Shown: piece by piece, positions 1 to 12,850 of the stretch
Layout: each line of letters starts with the position of its first letter
Position numbering within the stretch: the first letter of the stretch is position 1
Assembly (NCBI GenBank): GCA_036874045.1
Contig: CM072339.1
Coordinates: 3,107,501 to 3,171,500 of the forward strand
Source of the DNA: Cymodocea nodosa
Lineage: Eukaryota; Streptophyta; Magnoliopsida; Alismatales; Cymodoceaceae
Length of the DNA: 64,000 bases
Reading direction: 5' to 3'
Translations under genes and position numbers: made by a program
The notes under the pieces: generated by a model
What the model was told of the DNA's origin: nothing
Seen by the model: only the letters and a program-made list of their open reading frames with translations
Databases searched by the model: none

Positions 1-1503
1 TTAATGTTAATTAAGTATTATTTATGAATGAATTAGAAATTACTTCTTTTACATGTTAAGTGTTGAATATTATATACGTAATTATTTTATTAAACTACAA
101 AATTGAATAAGTTCATTGAGTTAAACTGTAACTCAACGAGGTAAGTCCATTGAATTAATAGTTAAGTCAATGAAATAAGTCCATTGAGTTACACTAAATC
201 CATAGATCAGTTATTTTCTAATATTCGATTGTAAGGAGTTGTAGAAAATGCACAAGTAAATCACATTACATGAGCAGCATCATGATCTCGATCATGGAAT
301 GAAGAAGTAATTACTATCATTAATACAAATAAAGGAAATCTAACCAGTCATTTAAGTAGAAGTAGTTATTAAGAGAAAGAAATATAAAAGTAAATGAGAA
401 AGAATGAAGAAAAGTGGGAAAGAATCATGCTCATTGCAAAAAGCATAAAATGTTCCTTGAGCTCTCACTATTCATCGAATGTCTATAAGGATACTTTCTA
501 AATGTCGGGTTAATTCTAAGCAAAACACAATGACTTACAACTACTATGATGAGTAATCGTATCACAAGAATAAAAGACATTTTCACTAAGCACTGAATCA
601 TCTCTCAGAAGACAATAAAACTTTTAACCTTGATTTCAGGTCAATGCCACTATGTTGAAGAAGAGATTAACTTACAAAAGTTTAGGTTTGCAATTCAATA
701 GGGAGAGGAGCATTTGATATTAAGTGATTAAGTTTTTAGAGGTATAATTGCGTCGCATGTAGTGATGGAAGTTTCTTTTATTATCAATAGAGAATTTTAC
801 CTGTCATAAATCATCTATCTTGAGGAACAAAACAAAAACTAATGTATGTTTACATTTACATCATTTTATTTATCAAGATCTGTGTTTGTAACGTATGTGT
901 TTGTATTGTCTGTTTAAATGTTTTGTATTAATCTTATTTCATTTAACATAGAATCATATGATTTAATATTGAAAGCAATTAGTATAAATCTTTAAAATCC
1001 TGATTGATTTGTTTACTGTTTAGAGTATTTAAATGCTAGAATCAATTAGTAATAAATCTAATATAAAATAGCATTTGAGGAGCATAAAAGATGTTGTTTG
1101 CAATTTATGGAATCACCTAATGGATGGATATATCCTTCTACAATCAATTGTATCATTCTACAATCAACAATATTAATAGGAAGTTACTAAAAAGCTTGTT
1201 AAGTTAACTATAACTTAATGAAGGTAGTTCGTTGAGTTAACTGTAATTTCACAAATTTAGTCTATTAAATTAACAATAAATCAACAGAGTGAGCAGATTA
1301 GTAATATATATTAAACTCTAGTTATGAAAAATTTAAAGAGTCAAATTTCAACCATTTCATGTAGGTTTGACTTATTATTACACACTTATATAATAGATGT
1401 TGTGCACTTGCAGTCAATTTAATGAACTAAGTTACTGAAGTTAAATCTTGTTCATGGAATTATTTGTTACTTATAAAAGAATACACTTAAGTTGGACAAG
1501 ACA
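1..1503 (+). mobile_element. Ty3/gypsy LTR fragment, copy A (runs in from the left edge)
   Basis: Same LTR family as the solo LTR at 7875-9896 and, in the opposite strand, the LTR pair at 48433-50291 and 58162-60013. Shared landmarks in order: the run at position 1 matching about base 146 of the full LTR, several GTTGAGTTA-type motifs (115-215), a TATAAAAG at about 383, the block around 'cactgaatcatctctcagaagac' (590-612), the 'cacctaatggatgga' block (1115) and the 'gtgcacttgcag' block (1400). The 5' end lies outside the window. The 3' end near 1503 is set by a terminal ACA and is approximate. Confidence 0.62.
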
Positions 1504-2437
1504 AGATCTCAAATGTAGGTCTCCGCTCCTCCATGCCACATGCTCTATCTACCTTCACCACTTCGTGCACTTCCCTCTATCTCTACATGCACTACCCAAT
1601 CTCACCTTGTGCATGCACTTAGACTCCATTGCTATACTCCTCTGCCTACGTTGCTCCCAAAGCTCTATCTATAAGATCTGATTGAACTTTACGTGCACAC
1701 TACTATCGCCTACCTTTGACGCTCCTAACCTCCATGATCCACCCAAAATCAGACATGCACTGACTCATGAGGTTCATTAACCCCTACACATTTCTGCCTC
1801 TTCTACAATCTCTCTCATCTACTCGTCACTCCTCTACTCGAGCTTGCCTTTGCCTGACACTGATGCAATTGCCCTATGCACGACTTGTAGAAGGCACACC
1901 ATAGGGACAAACATGCAAGTCTCCACTCTCTATGTGTGACTTGCAAAATTCTCTCTGTCCGATCCATAGAATCTACAAGTCCTCCTCCATGCCCAAACTT
2001 CGGTGGAGGTTAGGTTATTTATTTATTTATTTTGGGAATAATCATATTACCTTGATTAAAAGGATCATTGCATGCTAATTAGATCTCTAAGAAATAATTT
2101 GATCTTATTGATTTATTTTACATGCTAAGTTAACTTTATTATTATTATTATCAAAAGGAAATTTAATCTTACATAATCTTGATTAACATTGCAAGTTATT
2201 TAAACTTGAATTGGAAATTAGAATTTTGCATGTTATTAATAGTTGAAAATTGGAATTTTATATGATTTCTAGAATGATACATTAATTGGAAGTTTATTAA
2301 AAAAATTTTGAATTTTTGAATATTGTTGGTTGATTTTTGGAAACTAAAATCACATTTGGAATTCAAATTATTTTATAATTGGAAATTGATTTTTGGAATT
2401 ATTATTATTTAGATTTAATTTTTTGTAAGATTCTATA
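1504..2437. other. Unassigned repeat-like stretch between two LTR copies
   Basis: The first 500 bases are relatively C-rich and the rest AT-rich (about 2030-2437). No credible reading frame is seen. The C-rich then AT-rich profile resembles the untranslated leader before gag in the copia copy at 34056-34800, so it may be the leader of the copia element that begins at 3488. That is an inference from composition and position only. Confidence 0.3.
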
Positions 2438-3487
2438 GAAAACGTTGGACATTCCTTGAGATATTTTCCTTCTACCACTACCCACCATTTATTGGAAGTT
2501 TGTGGAGATAGTTTCTAGAGTCATGTCGATTCCAATCAAACTATGATGACTTACAATCATTACGAAGGAGTGATGGTATCATAGAAAAGAAATGTTTCTT
2601 TACCAAGCATTGAATCATCTCTTAGAAGACGATTAAAGCGTCCAACCTTAATGTCGAGTTGATGTCAATTTGCTGAAGAGGAGATCATCTTACAAACATC
2701 TAAGTTTGCAATCTAGTAGGGAGTGGAGTGTTTGACAATAAGTGATTAAGTTTTCAAATGTGTAATCACATCGCATATAGTGTTAGAGGTCTTTGATTTT
2801 CAATAGAGAGCTTGCCATTCATCAATCGTCTACCTTAAGGAACATTACCATTTATGTTTACATCTACATATTTATTATGTTTTATGTTTGTATTGTTTGT
2901 GTTTGTATTATTTGTTAGTAATTGTTAAATGTTTTGTGTTTCTTTTATTTCAGTCTAGTATGAAATGGTATGACTTTATTTTAAAACTAGTTAGTTTAAA
3001 TCTCTAAAATCATACCTAAACTATTTACTATTTGAGTTCATTTGGATGCTAAATCTATTCGTTGTTAAATTTGATATAAGTAATAATTAGAGAGCGTAAG
3101 AGTATTGATTGCATTCTCTGGGATCGCCCAATGGATGATCGAATTTAAATGTAAACAATTGTAGTGAGAGTAAGTCATAGACTTATTGATTGAGTTATTT
3201 ATAACTCAATAAGGGTAGTCTGTTGAGTTATCTGTTAACTGAACGAACTTAGTCCATTAAGTTAAGTAATAACTCAATGGAGTGAGAGGTTTTGTTAGTA
3301 AAACACTACACCTATTTCAAAGCACCATAGAATTTGATTCTAATCACTCCTTGTAGTTTGACCTATTCTTATACATTTTTTATATCTAACACTATGCACT
3401 TGTTGTAAATTAAATGAATGAATTTACTAAATTTAAATTTCATTTGGGAATTGCTTGTTTCCTTAGAAAAACTAATTTAAGCTAACA
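2438..3487 (+). mobile_element. Ty3/gypsy LTR fragment, copy B (5'-truncated)
   Basis: Aligns by eye to the second half of the 7875-9896 solo LTR: the 'accaagcattgaatcatctcttagaagac' block (2610), 'cgcccaatggatgatcg' (3125), the GTTGAGTTA motifs (3195-3280) and the 'cactatgcacttgt' block (3390). Homology starts near 2438, so about the first 800 bases of the LTR are absent. The 3' end near 3487 abuts copia sequence encoding a zinc-knuckle remnant. Confidence 0.6.
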
Positions 3488-4285
3488 AGATAGTTCTTAT
3501 CATGTTTGTGGCCAATTTAGTCATTATAGAGAAAATTGTCCAAATAAGGATGGAAATAAAGGTAAGAATATGGAACAAAATGCAAAGAATAAGAGTCTTT
3601 ATTAGCATTGTAGAGTGCAATAACGTCTTAGTCCCTTGCTCCAATAATTGGTGGACTGATTCGAGTGCTATTAGACACATTGTTAAAACCAAAAAGGGAC
3701 TAAAATCTTTTAAAGAATTCAATCCTAGAGAACAATGCATCTATATGGGAAATAACACCTATTTGAATGTGGAAGGTATTAGTACCTATCGATTGGACCT
3801 AGGAGACATCGTTATTGTTTTAAAGTACATCCTTTATGCACCTAGTATGAGATGAAATTTAATATCAGTTAGCACTCTAATGAAAAATGGCTTGGAAGTC
3901 AAGTTCTATAATAAGCGAGTGTCCATTGGCTTGAAATTTCTATAATTGACAATGAAATAAATGGAATTGATGTGGCTTCTAGTTATATCTTGTGTCATTT
4001 AATGGAATGTAAATTGTGACATTTGAGATTGGTTCATGTTAAATGAATTTATACATAAAATGAAACATATGGTGAAAATGAATTTATTACCTTATTTTAA
4101 TGACATGAAATTAGACAAGTGTCAACGTTACTTAATTGAAAAAATCACTAAGAAACTATTTGGAATAAAACATAGATCAGATGAATTATTAAGCTCAATA
4201 CATTATGGAACTTAGTATCAAAACATATAATCAAAAGAATATTTTGTGACCTTTATAGATGACATTTCTAGATATACCTGTGTTT
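3488..4285 (+). pseudogene. Ty1/copia element 1: gag zinc knuckle, protease, GAG-pre-integrase and start of integrase (decayed)
   Basis: The translation around 3495-3540 gives a retroviral CCHC knuckle (VCGQFSHYRENCPN) whose first cysteine is replaced by tyrosine. A frame change then leads into a copia aspartic-protease region in a frame open to 3855: WWTDSSAIRHIV replaces the usual Asp-Ser-Gly-Ala site by Asp-Ser-Ser-Ala, followed by the family-typical hydrophobic flap and 'ILYAPSMR'. After a stop come the pre-integrase region and, at about 4195-4280, the integrase core start (KTYNQKNIL-VTFIDDISRYT). Stops and frame changes make it non-functional. The homologous copy at 34.8-38.7 kb confirms the order. 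Downstream integrase sequence is missing until about 6190. Confidence 0.72.
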
Positions 4286-6190
4286 CACAAAATAAATTCA
4301 ATAGATATTTCCTTCTAAATACTTGATATTTCCTTCTATCTTTAGACTCCTTTTATCCTTAACATTGGTTGGGAATACTACCATTTTGATAACGAAGCAA
4401 TGCACATATAGGTAAATGAAATATGAATATTAATCTATTGGGAGATAACAGCTGGAAATGCGTTGGTTACATAGATTGCACACCTGCCTTACATTAATCA
4501 TAACTCTCATCCTAATAATTCAAAATTCATCCATAAATACTTAAATTAAAGATGAACAAGTTCCCTAAAACATGGCTTTGATTCCACATGACAATATGCA
4601 ATGAGCTTCTTTCCATTACACAAACTCTACAGGCACACGCACAGATCAAAGGGAATTGCTGGCCTGCATTTCCTACTTGGGAAAATCACAACTAATTCAA
4701 TTCTCCTCTTGTTGTTATGAAACCACTGCATACATAAAGAAGACTTGTTCTAGCCTTATGGAAAAATGGAAAACGTGACTTTCTCTTAATAAATCAGCAG
4801 GAAACAGACACAAACTTTTATTACAATTCTGGACTGCAAAACAGAAAACTGCACAGCTGCAACCCACAATCTATAAAATGAAAAATTCATGTTGGACTAG
4901 CCCAAATATCTTGAAACTTTGCACTCCTATTGCACACCTAGAATACTCACAATTTACAATGAAAAACGAAAACATCTATACACATGAAATAACTAAGCAA
5001 GGGACGTATTTAGCCTATTATCAAAATAGAGTACAGCAACCTAATCAACTATTTACATCATACATACAAATTTTTTACAACAACGAACCATTCATTTCAC
5101 ATGAGGATAACATAATGTATAATCAAGTTACTTATTGTTCTAACATGAAAACACCTAAGAAAACAAACTACACAACAGTAATATATATAAACACACATCA
5201 TAGGGGTTCTCATACACAAAATCACACATACATGACACATATAAAAACATACTAACACAGTATATAAATATATATGATCCTCTCCTTCTCCACATTATGC
5301 CTTAAATTGCACAGCACATCTAATGAAAGCACGTAGGAGATGATTCCAAGCTTCCTCCATGCATAAGCTGTTGGGCTGTCACCACCTTGGCTCACACCAA
5401 AGAGAGGAGGTCGTCGGACGCACTTCACTACAAATGTTGGAAGTCCCTGCCAAAAGCCCTTGCTGATGGTGGCTTCACTCGGGTCTCCTCCATGCACTAC
5501 CCTACCACCTAGGGATACCGAAGGAGAGGGAGTTCCACGGCCAGCTTCAAGAACCTGTGAGCAAAGGCTGCCTGTCCACCACCAACATGCGAGTACAGGC
5601 CTCTTCCATGCAACTACCAGTCAAAACCGAGGGAGGGAGCACGAGCTGTAAGCCTCCTTCACGCCTTGAAGAGAAGCCACCGGAGGAGGGAGCAAGCACG
5701 GGAGTGTGAAATGGAAGCTCTAGACTGTTGTGGAGAGTGTCGAACAAAAGGGAGAAGATGCCATCAAAAATGTTTAAGGGGGGTTTGTGCTTCCTCCCTC
5801 CCTTAAACACTTTCCCAACATATTTGCTAGTGTTGCTTTTATACTTGGGTGAATTTGCCAAATGGTCCTAGATGTTGAAAAATGCTTTCCTTGGGAAATC
5901 CTGCAAATACACCCCTACACAATACAAGCTCACAAAATACTATTAAAATGAAAGAAAACATAATAAAATGAGGATATAGTAGGTTATTATTTGTTTTCAA
6001 CTTTAAGATTCACAATTAATAGATTAATTTGTGCATTTCTTGATTTCTAAGCATTAATTTCATACATGCATGTAGATTCATGATAATCATGTAAACTCCT
6101 TTAAAAACCATATCATTTGACATTTTAAGCTCTAAAATACATAAATAGTAATATATAAATGAGCACAAATTAATCACCTACATGCATGCT
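4286..6190 (-). mobile_element. LTR-like insertion interrupting copia element 1
   Basis: About 1.9 kb unrelated to copia separates the integrase core from the integrase C-terminal part. It has AT-rich ends and a GC-richer core (5280-5760). A TATA-like GTATAAAAG reads on the minus strand at 5836-5844, with a C/T-rich transcribed-looking stretch after it, as in an LTR promoter/R region. No coding domain is recognised; the open frames on both strands in the core look accidental. Some copia integrase sequence was lost at this site, so exact ends and a target duplication cannot be given. Confidence 0.35.
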
Positions 6191-7874
6191 ATTACATTCA
6201 AAGTCTTTGAGAAGAAACTTTGCTTATAGCAAATCATGCATTGAATAGAATACCTACTAAATTTGTATCTATTACAATACCTTATGGGTTGTGGACCAGG
6301 TCAAAGTCTAATTTACACTATTTAAGGAAATGGACTTTTGTAGCTCATGTACTTGTTCTTAGATAATTAAGGAATAAGTTGGATTTTAGAACCTTGAAGT
6401 ATACATTTATAAGTTATTGTGAAAATTCTTTTGGTTACAGATTTTTCCATAAAGAAAAGGGAATCATTAAATACATGGATGCAACTTTTCTTGAAAATTT
6501 GAAAGAAAATGAAAGTGAAATGGAACTACTAGTAGTGAGTGATGATTACTTTAATGATATCTAAAAACAACACCCTATGATTAAAGGAGAATAAAATATG
6601 TATGAACCCATGAAAAATGTGGGTGAGGACCAAAATAAACCTATAAATGGAAATGATAAAATAGTGAATCAAAATGAACAAACTCAAAATGGAATTAAAC
6701 TGATAGAACCTATTAACAACAAAAGAATGAGGACTCAACCTTCTTAGATGAATGATTATTATTTGTATTCCTGTGAGCCTACATGTTTATTAGTAGATAT
6801 AGAAGAAAATCACATGGAATCTATAAGGTATATAGATGCTATTGAATCAAAGGAAAAAGATTTATAGCTTGAGGCCATGAATGATGAAATTGATTCAATG
6901 GAAAAGAACAATGTTTGGGAATTGTGTGATTTACCTGATGATAGAAAGGTCAAAGGATGTAAATGGATATTTAAGAAAAAGTTGAAGGTTGAAGGGTCTA
7001 TTCATAAATATAAGGCTTGACTTGTTGCTAAAGGTTATACACAAAAAACCAAGAATTAATTATAAAGAAACTTATTCTCTAGTCGCTAAATTCACATTTA
7101 TAAGGATAATATTGGCTATTGTTGCTCGTTTGGATTTAGAATTACATCAAATAGATGTAAAGATTGCATTTTTGAATGGTGATTTATAGGAAGAAATTTA
7201 TATGTCACAACCTAAGAGATTTCAAGTAAAAGGACATGAGGACAAAGTGTACAAATTGAATAAGTCAATATATGGTTTGAAACAAACATCTAAACAATGC
7301 TATCACAAGTTTCACGACGTGATTATCAAAATGGGATTTGTTTCAAATAAGTTAGACTATTGTATATATATCAGGAAGAGTGGGAGTAAGTTTATTATAT
7401 TATCTTTATATGTGAATGATATTTTACTTGTTGGAAATGATATTGACATGTTAAACAACACAAAAGAAGAACTTAGCAAAAGGTTTGAAATGAAGGACAT
7501 GGGGGAAGCATCGTATGTTCTTGGACTTCAAATCCTTAAAGATCGAAAATCTAGAATATTTAGTATAAATCAAAAAAGATAACTACATACGGTATTGAAA
7601 AGGTTTGAAATAGAGAATTACTCATCAACCCTTACATCATATTTTTTGGGAAAAAATTAAGTAAAGATCTATGTCTTGGAAAGGGGAAAGAACCTTTAAG
7701 AGCACATTATGCCCAAGTAAGAATTTTAATGTACACTATGTTATGTACTAGATCAAACTTGGCATATATTGTAAGTATTATTAGTAGGTATCAAAGAAAT
7801 CCCAAAACAAAATATTGGGAAGCTATCAAGAGAATAATGAAATATATGAAAGGAAATTTACACCATAAGTTAAC
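6190..7874 (+). pseudogene. Ty1/copia element 1: integrase C-terminal part and reverse transcriptase (decayed)
   Basis: From about 6200 the frame reads EETLLIANHALNRIPTKFV, the usual end of the copia integrase core, followed by the linker motif RNKLDFRTLKYTFISYCEN and 'GYRFFHKEKGIIKYMDATF' (6379-6564). Reverse transcriptase follows: GCKWIFKKKLKVEGSIHKYKA (6955-7017), LHQIDVKIAFLNGDL (7143-7187), YGLKQTSKQCYHKF (7270-7311) and the catalytic site written YVNDILLVGND (7409-7441), where the first catalytic aspartate is Asn. 'YVLGLQILKDRKSRIF' follows. Stops at 7018, 7058 and 7188 and other lesions show it is dead. It is cut at 7874 by the solo LTR and resumes at 9902. Confidence 0.82.
7870..7874 (+). 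repeat. Target-site duplication of the solo LTR, left copy (TTAAC)
   Basis: TTAAC here matches TTGAC at 9897-9901 with one mismatch. Joining copia sequence across the LTR with one copy of the 5-mer gives an in-frame reading, KLTYQTYELEVLSYIDA, as expected at the copia RT-RNase H junction. Confidence 0.7.
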
Positions 7875-9896
7875 TGTTTAGAATGAAAAAGTGCATAATA
7901 TTAATAGTTAAATAATGGTTAATTGCATTATATTTAGCTTATCATGTGAGAATTAAGTTATTATGTTACAATTGCACGATTATATGCCTTAATTAAAGAA
8001 TGTGCATAATTTCAGTAAATTAATGTTAATTAAGTATATTTTTGAATTGTCGGTGAGTTATAGGCTTTTTAATTCCTAAGTATTTGAAATGTTTGTTATT
8101 TCGGAGAGTTACATTTCATATACCAAACAATTATGTTTTGAACGTTTAAAGAATATTTTATTATTTCAAATAGGACACGTGTCATGATCTGAAAACCTGA
8201 TTTAAGTGTGGTTTTATAGTATTAAGCATGATCTATTTTATTTACATATATTTATATCATGTACAACTGCACAGTAACAACTCGTTGAGTTAGTATTTTT
8301 TTTGTTAAATGATCACATGTCAAGTCGTTGAGTTACAAGTTTAAAGATGTAAAAAGATCACGTGAGAACTTATTGAGTTAGCAAGTAAAACTATAAGTTG
8401 TATATCTGAACTCATTAAGTTAGAATTATGCACGTGTTGAATTTAAATATTTTATTATGTCACGTGAGTTGCACATGTTTAACTCGTTAAGTTAAAATAA
8501 CTATATGTGTTGAGTTAATTGAATACACATTAAGGTAATGTGTTGTGTTAGTGTTATAAGCTTATAAAATATTTATTTCACGTGATATATTATTTTATAT
8601 TAAATCTGTTGAGTTAATAGTTAAGCCAACAGAGTAAGTCTATTGATTTACACTAACTCTATAGACTAGTTATTTTCTAACATGTCATTGTTAGCAATTA
8701 TAGAAACAGAAAATTCGAAGGAAATCTAATCGATCATTTAGGTAGAAATAATTACTACTGAAAGAAATATAAAAAAAAGGAGAAAAATGAAGAAATGTGT
8801 GTGAAGGTGGAGAACCGTGCTAACTGTAGGAAGCATCGGAAGTTCCTTGAAGCTCCACAACACCACCATAATCACCAACCATCGAAGGTCTGTGAGGATA
8901 CTTTTCGAATGTTAAGTCAATTTCGAGCCAAACACGGTGACTGACACCCACTAAGATGAGTGATCACGTCATAGGAAGGAAAACCATTTTCATCAAGCAC
9001 CGATTCATATCTCAAGAGATCATAAAGCTTCTAAACTTGGTTTCAAGTTGATACCAATATACTAAAGAGGAGATCAACTTATAAGTCTCGGTTCACGATT
9101 CTATAAGGAGAGGAGGCATGACTGTAAGTGATTAAGTTTTCAGTGGTTTAATCGCGTCGTATGTAGTGATAGAAGTTCTTACCATCCATAGAGAATTTTT
9201 ACATTTCACCTTTCGTTCATCTTCAAAAACATATCAAAACAAAAATACCAAAAAACTAATTATATGTGTTTATAATAGTATTTATGTGTTGTATTGTTTG
9301 TTTTGTATTGTGATTAATGTTATCATTATCAGTATTGTGAATGTTTCGTGTTTATTTGATTAAGAAAATAGAAAATAGTTTTATTGATTACTGAAATTGA
9401 TTCATACAAAATCTTAATGGTTACTATTCGAAATATTTGAATGTTAGTATTGATTAATGATAAATTTCAGATTAACTAATATTAAAAAACTTAATTGATG
9501 TTATTTACATTCTGTGGAACCACCCAATGGATGGTTGAATTCCTCTATGAATAGTAACATTTAATTGGAAATTACAAGTTAGGCTCGTGAAGTTAACTTA
9601 AGTCTACGAGGATAGTCCGTTGAGTTAATTGTAAATCAACAAATAGCTTAATTGAACACATATAAAACTTTAGTTATAAAAATTAAAATAGTACATAATT
9701 CTTACTCAATCTTTGTAGAATCGACCTGTACTTGCACACAAATACAATAGACACTGTGCACTTGCAGTTAAAATACAAATTAGACTTAATATCTAATTTG
9801 TATGAAAAGTTGTTTGTTTATTTTAAAAGAATTTATTAATATAAGCATAAAAACAAATCAATCAAGTTTTCTGATTTAACTTTTCACAGTCGAACA
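7875..9896 (+). mobile_element. Solo LTR of the Ty3/gypsy family, copy C (complete, 2022 bp)
   Basis: Starts TGTTTAGAATGAAAAAG, identical to the minus-strand start of the LTRs at 50291 and 60013, and ends in ACA. It is flanked by TTAAC/TTGAC. It contains repeated GTTGAGTTA motifs, five CACGTG boxes (8176-8584), a TATA-like TATAAAA at about 8769, the 'aagcaccgattcat' block (8994) and the 'ccacccaatggatggttgaat' block (9520). No internal domain is attached, so it is a solo LTR left by LTR-LTR recombination, inserted in the RT-RNase H junction of copia element 1. Confidence 0.87.
8176..8584. promoter_or_regulatory. Cluster of five CACGTG (G-box) motifs in the LTR U3 region
   Basis: Exact CACGTG occurs at 8176-8181, 8359-8364, 8431-8436, 8461-8466 and 8579-8584, upstream of the TATA-like site at about 8769. 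G-boxes bind plant bZIP and bHLH factors such as ABF/HY5/PIF types (family knowledge). Whether this LTR responds to them is inference. Confidence 0.55.
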
Positions 9897-9901
9897 TTGA
9901 C

Positions 9902-10430
9902 TTATCAAACATATGAGCTTGAAGTACTTAGTTATATAGATGCATATTTGGGTAGTGATAAAGATGATGGGAAGTCCACTATATGATATGTATTCATCTT
10001 TAAAAGTATAGTTGTATCTTGGGAAAGTAAAAAGTAAAGATGTATAGCTAAATACACATAGGAAGTTGAATATGTTGCTTGTAGTATAGCTACATCACAT
10101 GCTATTTAGATCAAGAGATTTATAAATGACTTAAATCTCAATTTGATCAATGATCTAATAGAGATGTATTATGATAACCAAGTGATAATAAATCTTGTAC
10201 ATAGTAGTGTGAATATTACAAAAAGACAACATATTAATATACATTATCACTATATTCGTGATATTATGAAAAGTGGAAAAATAAAATTAAGTTATATATC
10301 CACATCTAATATGATTACTGATCCTATGACAAAGGAGATTACAGTAGAAAGATTTATTAAGTTTATAAACTTAATGAGATTAAAGAACATTTCTATAGAT
10401 GGTGGAAATGAAGAACATTTTCATAAATAG
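9902..10430 (+). pseudogene. Ty1/copia element 1: RNase H C-terminal part (decayed)
   Basis: Continues element 1 after the solo LTR: YELEVLSYIDAYLGSDKDDG (9913-9972), then the EVEYVACSIA block that contains the RNase H glutamate (10062-10091), then a frame open over 10143-10430 with YYDNQVIINLVHSS and QHINIHYHYIRDIM, ending in the copia signature 'MITDPMTKE' and 'FIKFINLMRL'. Several stops precede 10143. Downstream are the polypurine tract and 3' LTR start. Confidence 0.8.
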
Positions 10431-10526
10431 TGAGAGTGGAAAATTAAAATGTATGCTTCATACAAATAGTGAGGGTGAAAGTTTGGACATCTCAATACAT
10501 GGAACATGTGCATGGTCTTCATGACC

Positions 10527-10750
10527 AAGTGAGAGATGTTGGAATAAATGACCATTGAAGACCATTCAAGGAGGAGGAGAGAAACGATGTGAAAGAGTTT
10601 TTGCCCTTCTATAAATAGAGGTAGAGAAGGAGGAGAAAATACAATCCAACGTTTTCCACCTTCTTCACTATCGTCAGAGCCCTTAAATCATTGTTGGAAT
10701 CTAATCCGTAGGCCAACTAATTGATCAACAAAATTATGATTGCCTACGCA
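10527..10750 (+). mobile_element. Copia element 1: polypurine tract and start of 3' LTR
   Basis: The purine run AAGTGAGAGA at 10528-10537 is followed at 10538 by TGTTGGAATAAATG, a typical copia LTR start. A TATA box (TATAAATAG) lies at 10610-10618, about 70 bases into the LTR. The position just after RNase H fits a 3' LTR. The downstream end is not identifiable because the 5' LTR partner was not found; 10750 is nominal. Confidence 0.55.
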
Positions 10751-12850
10751 CCTGATTGCTAAAAATGAGAATCATTGTCTACCATGTCCACTCAAACCTA
10801 CTAGACATGCCTCATCATTCATTGGTCCATTTGCACCTCATCTATAGCATGTGTCACACTGTCTCCATAGGTAATTGCCAACTTGGATTCACATTCCCTT
10901 ATGCATGCTCCTTGCCAAAAGTGGGAAACATCAATTGCAGCACTCAAACAACCTTGTTGGACAAACACTTGAAGTTCATCAGTTGAACACTAACTTCTCT
11001 TATTTTTGTCTACCTACCATCCTCTAGCCATACTAATGCCACCATTAGATGTATCATTTCGAGCTCTCGTGAAGCCCCATATTTGTGCAATAATTTGACC
11101 AAGGAATCACATGTGATAGTAACATCAGATTCCTCATCGATCGTGGAACTCATCAATTGGTGTGCCCTCCCCTTCAAATACCCCCTTGTTCTAACTACTC
11201 AAGTCTCTCTTTTTAGGCACATTTGAACTTCAAAGAATGAGAGCTCTAAATCCCTCATCTTTAGACACTCAATCTACCATGTTTCAACCAAGAACCAGGG
11301 ATTTCCAGTGAACTTCAAATGTGAACTAGGGAGTTCATCATATCCACCACTACCCTACCATCACCCTCACTACATCTACCTTCACTATCGAACTCACTAG
11401 TGTCACTAGAATCCATCATCAAACTCTATCGCCCTTGCTAGAAATTGTCGCACTTTATTGTCAGACTCCACTACCCTCATTGGAAACCATTATGCTCCGC
11501 CACCAAATTTTGCTAGTGTTGCCAAACTTTGTCACCTTTATCGTTGGACTCCATCTGTAGACCCCCAAGCTCTCTCAAACCAAGTACATATTTGTAATAG
11601 CTCCTTATACAACTTTTGCTTATTAAAATGTCTACTACTTAGCTCTTTCAACATCTTTCAATAAGTTCCATGTTGGATGTGAGTTTGTTATGCTAGTTGA
11701 CCTCTCAACTAATATTTCTCGATTAACTAGTGAACAACACTAACCAATCGATAGTCTAGAGCCTCAAGACATGACTTCCATTTATCACATTATAGGTGTG
11801 AAATCTACATCCCCAATGAACCAACTCCAGGCCCACCTAAGGCCTATTGTGGCCGAACCTATCTATTCCATTCCTCCCTCTTGTTTGCTTGAGTCTTGCA
11901 TCACTAACCAATTGAGAGTGGGCACTTGCTCATTAGAGTTAGGTTCATGTAATTTAGGCCCATTTAAGGTCTATTCTCACTCACTACACAAATGAAGAAT
12001 ACTTCATATAACTATCTTCTAGACTCTTAATTTTTCTCTTTACAGGTCATTAGGCTTCTTCTTCTTTGGGCCTAAACCCTCCCTTTCATGTAATGTAGAC
12101 TTAGATATACTTACATCCAACATCATTTAACACCTATTTAGTTTACTTGAAAGTCCAACCACATGTTGGGTGCATGGGGGTGTCTTACATTTTTCCTATG
12201 CATAATCAAAAGATTTATCCAAATTCTTTGGTTAGGTTAATTAACTATATCCCCTTTAAGGCATGGAAGTTATCTTACATGCATTCTTATGCATAGCTTA
12301 GGATTTTCCTAATTTATCTTTCAATAGACTAAATAGTGATTCCTTCGAGATGGTTCGAGCATCAAGTTCTGGTTCACTTTGTCAATGACAGCATCATACT
12401 TTACATACTCCATCTACTCCAAGTTGATTGCAACATCATTTTAATTCACAATAAGGTTGTTAAAGTGCCAAGTTGTCATTTTTTAAAAAAATGTTATTTT
12501 CTGTACATATATTTTTGCACAATTTTTAAGTGTGTGTATTGTACAAGAAATAGGTAAAATGGTTCAAGTGAATCAAAGCAACAAGATTCATCATTGACAA
12601 GATATACAAGTGAATGCACCTCCTCTCTCATCCCCACACAGTGCTCCAATGAACTACAAGGGTGGAGAGTAGATGTCATGCACAGAAGAGTCATCATTGA
12701 CATTCAAAAATGCAATCATCCATGGAGTGTTTGAGCAACACAGGGTGCAAGAGCGATGATGAGTGTTCAAGTGGTGTCGAGTGCAAGGGAAGTCTTTATT
12801 TAGTGCAGGAGAAGAGTCTCGAGCGCTCAAAATAGAAAAATCCCTGCATA
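10751..12850. other. Unassigned region without recognisable genes
   Basis: Moderately C-rich sequence with only short accidental reading frames on either strand. It resembles the 1504-2000 stretch in composition and may be retroelement-derived untranslated sequence, but no domain, terminal repeat or target duplication was seen. Confidence 0.3.

Noticed and set aside
5252-5861. Protein-coding genes in the GC-richer block inside copia element 1
   Set aside because: Frames on both strands overlap, with no recognisable domains, in a block that looks like an LTR with a minus-strand TATA box.
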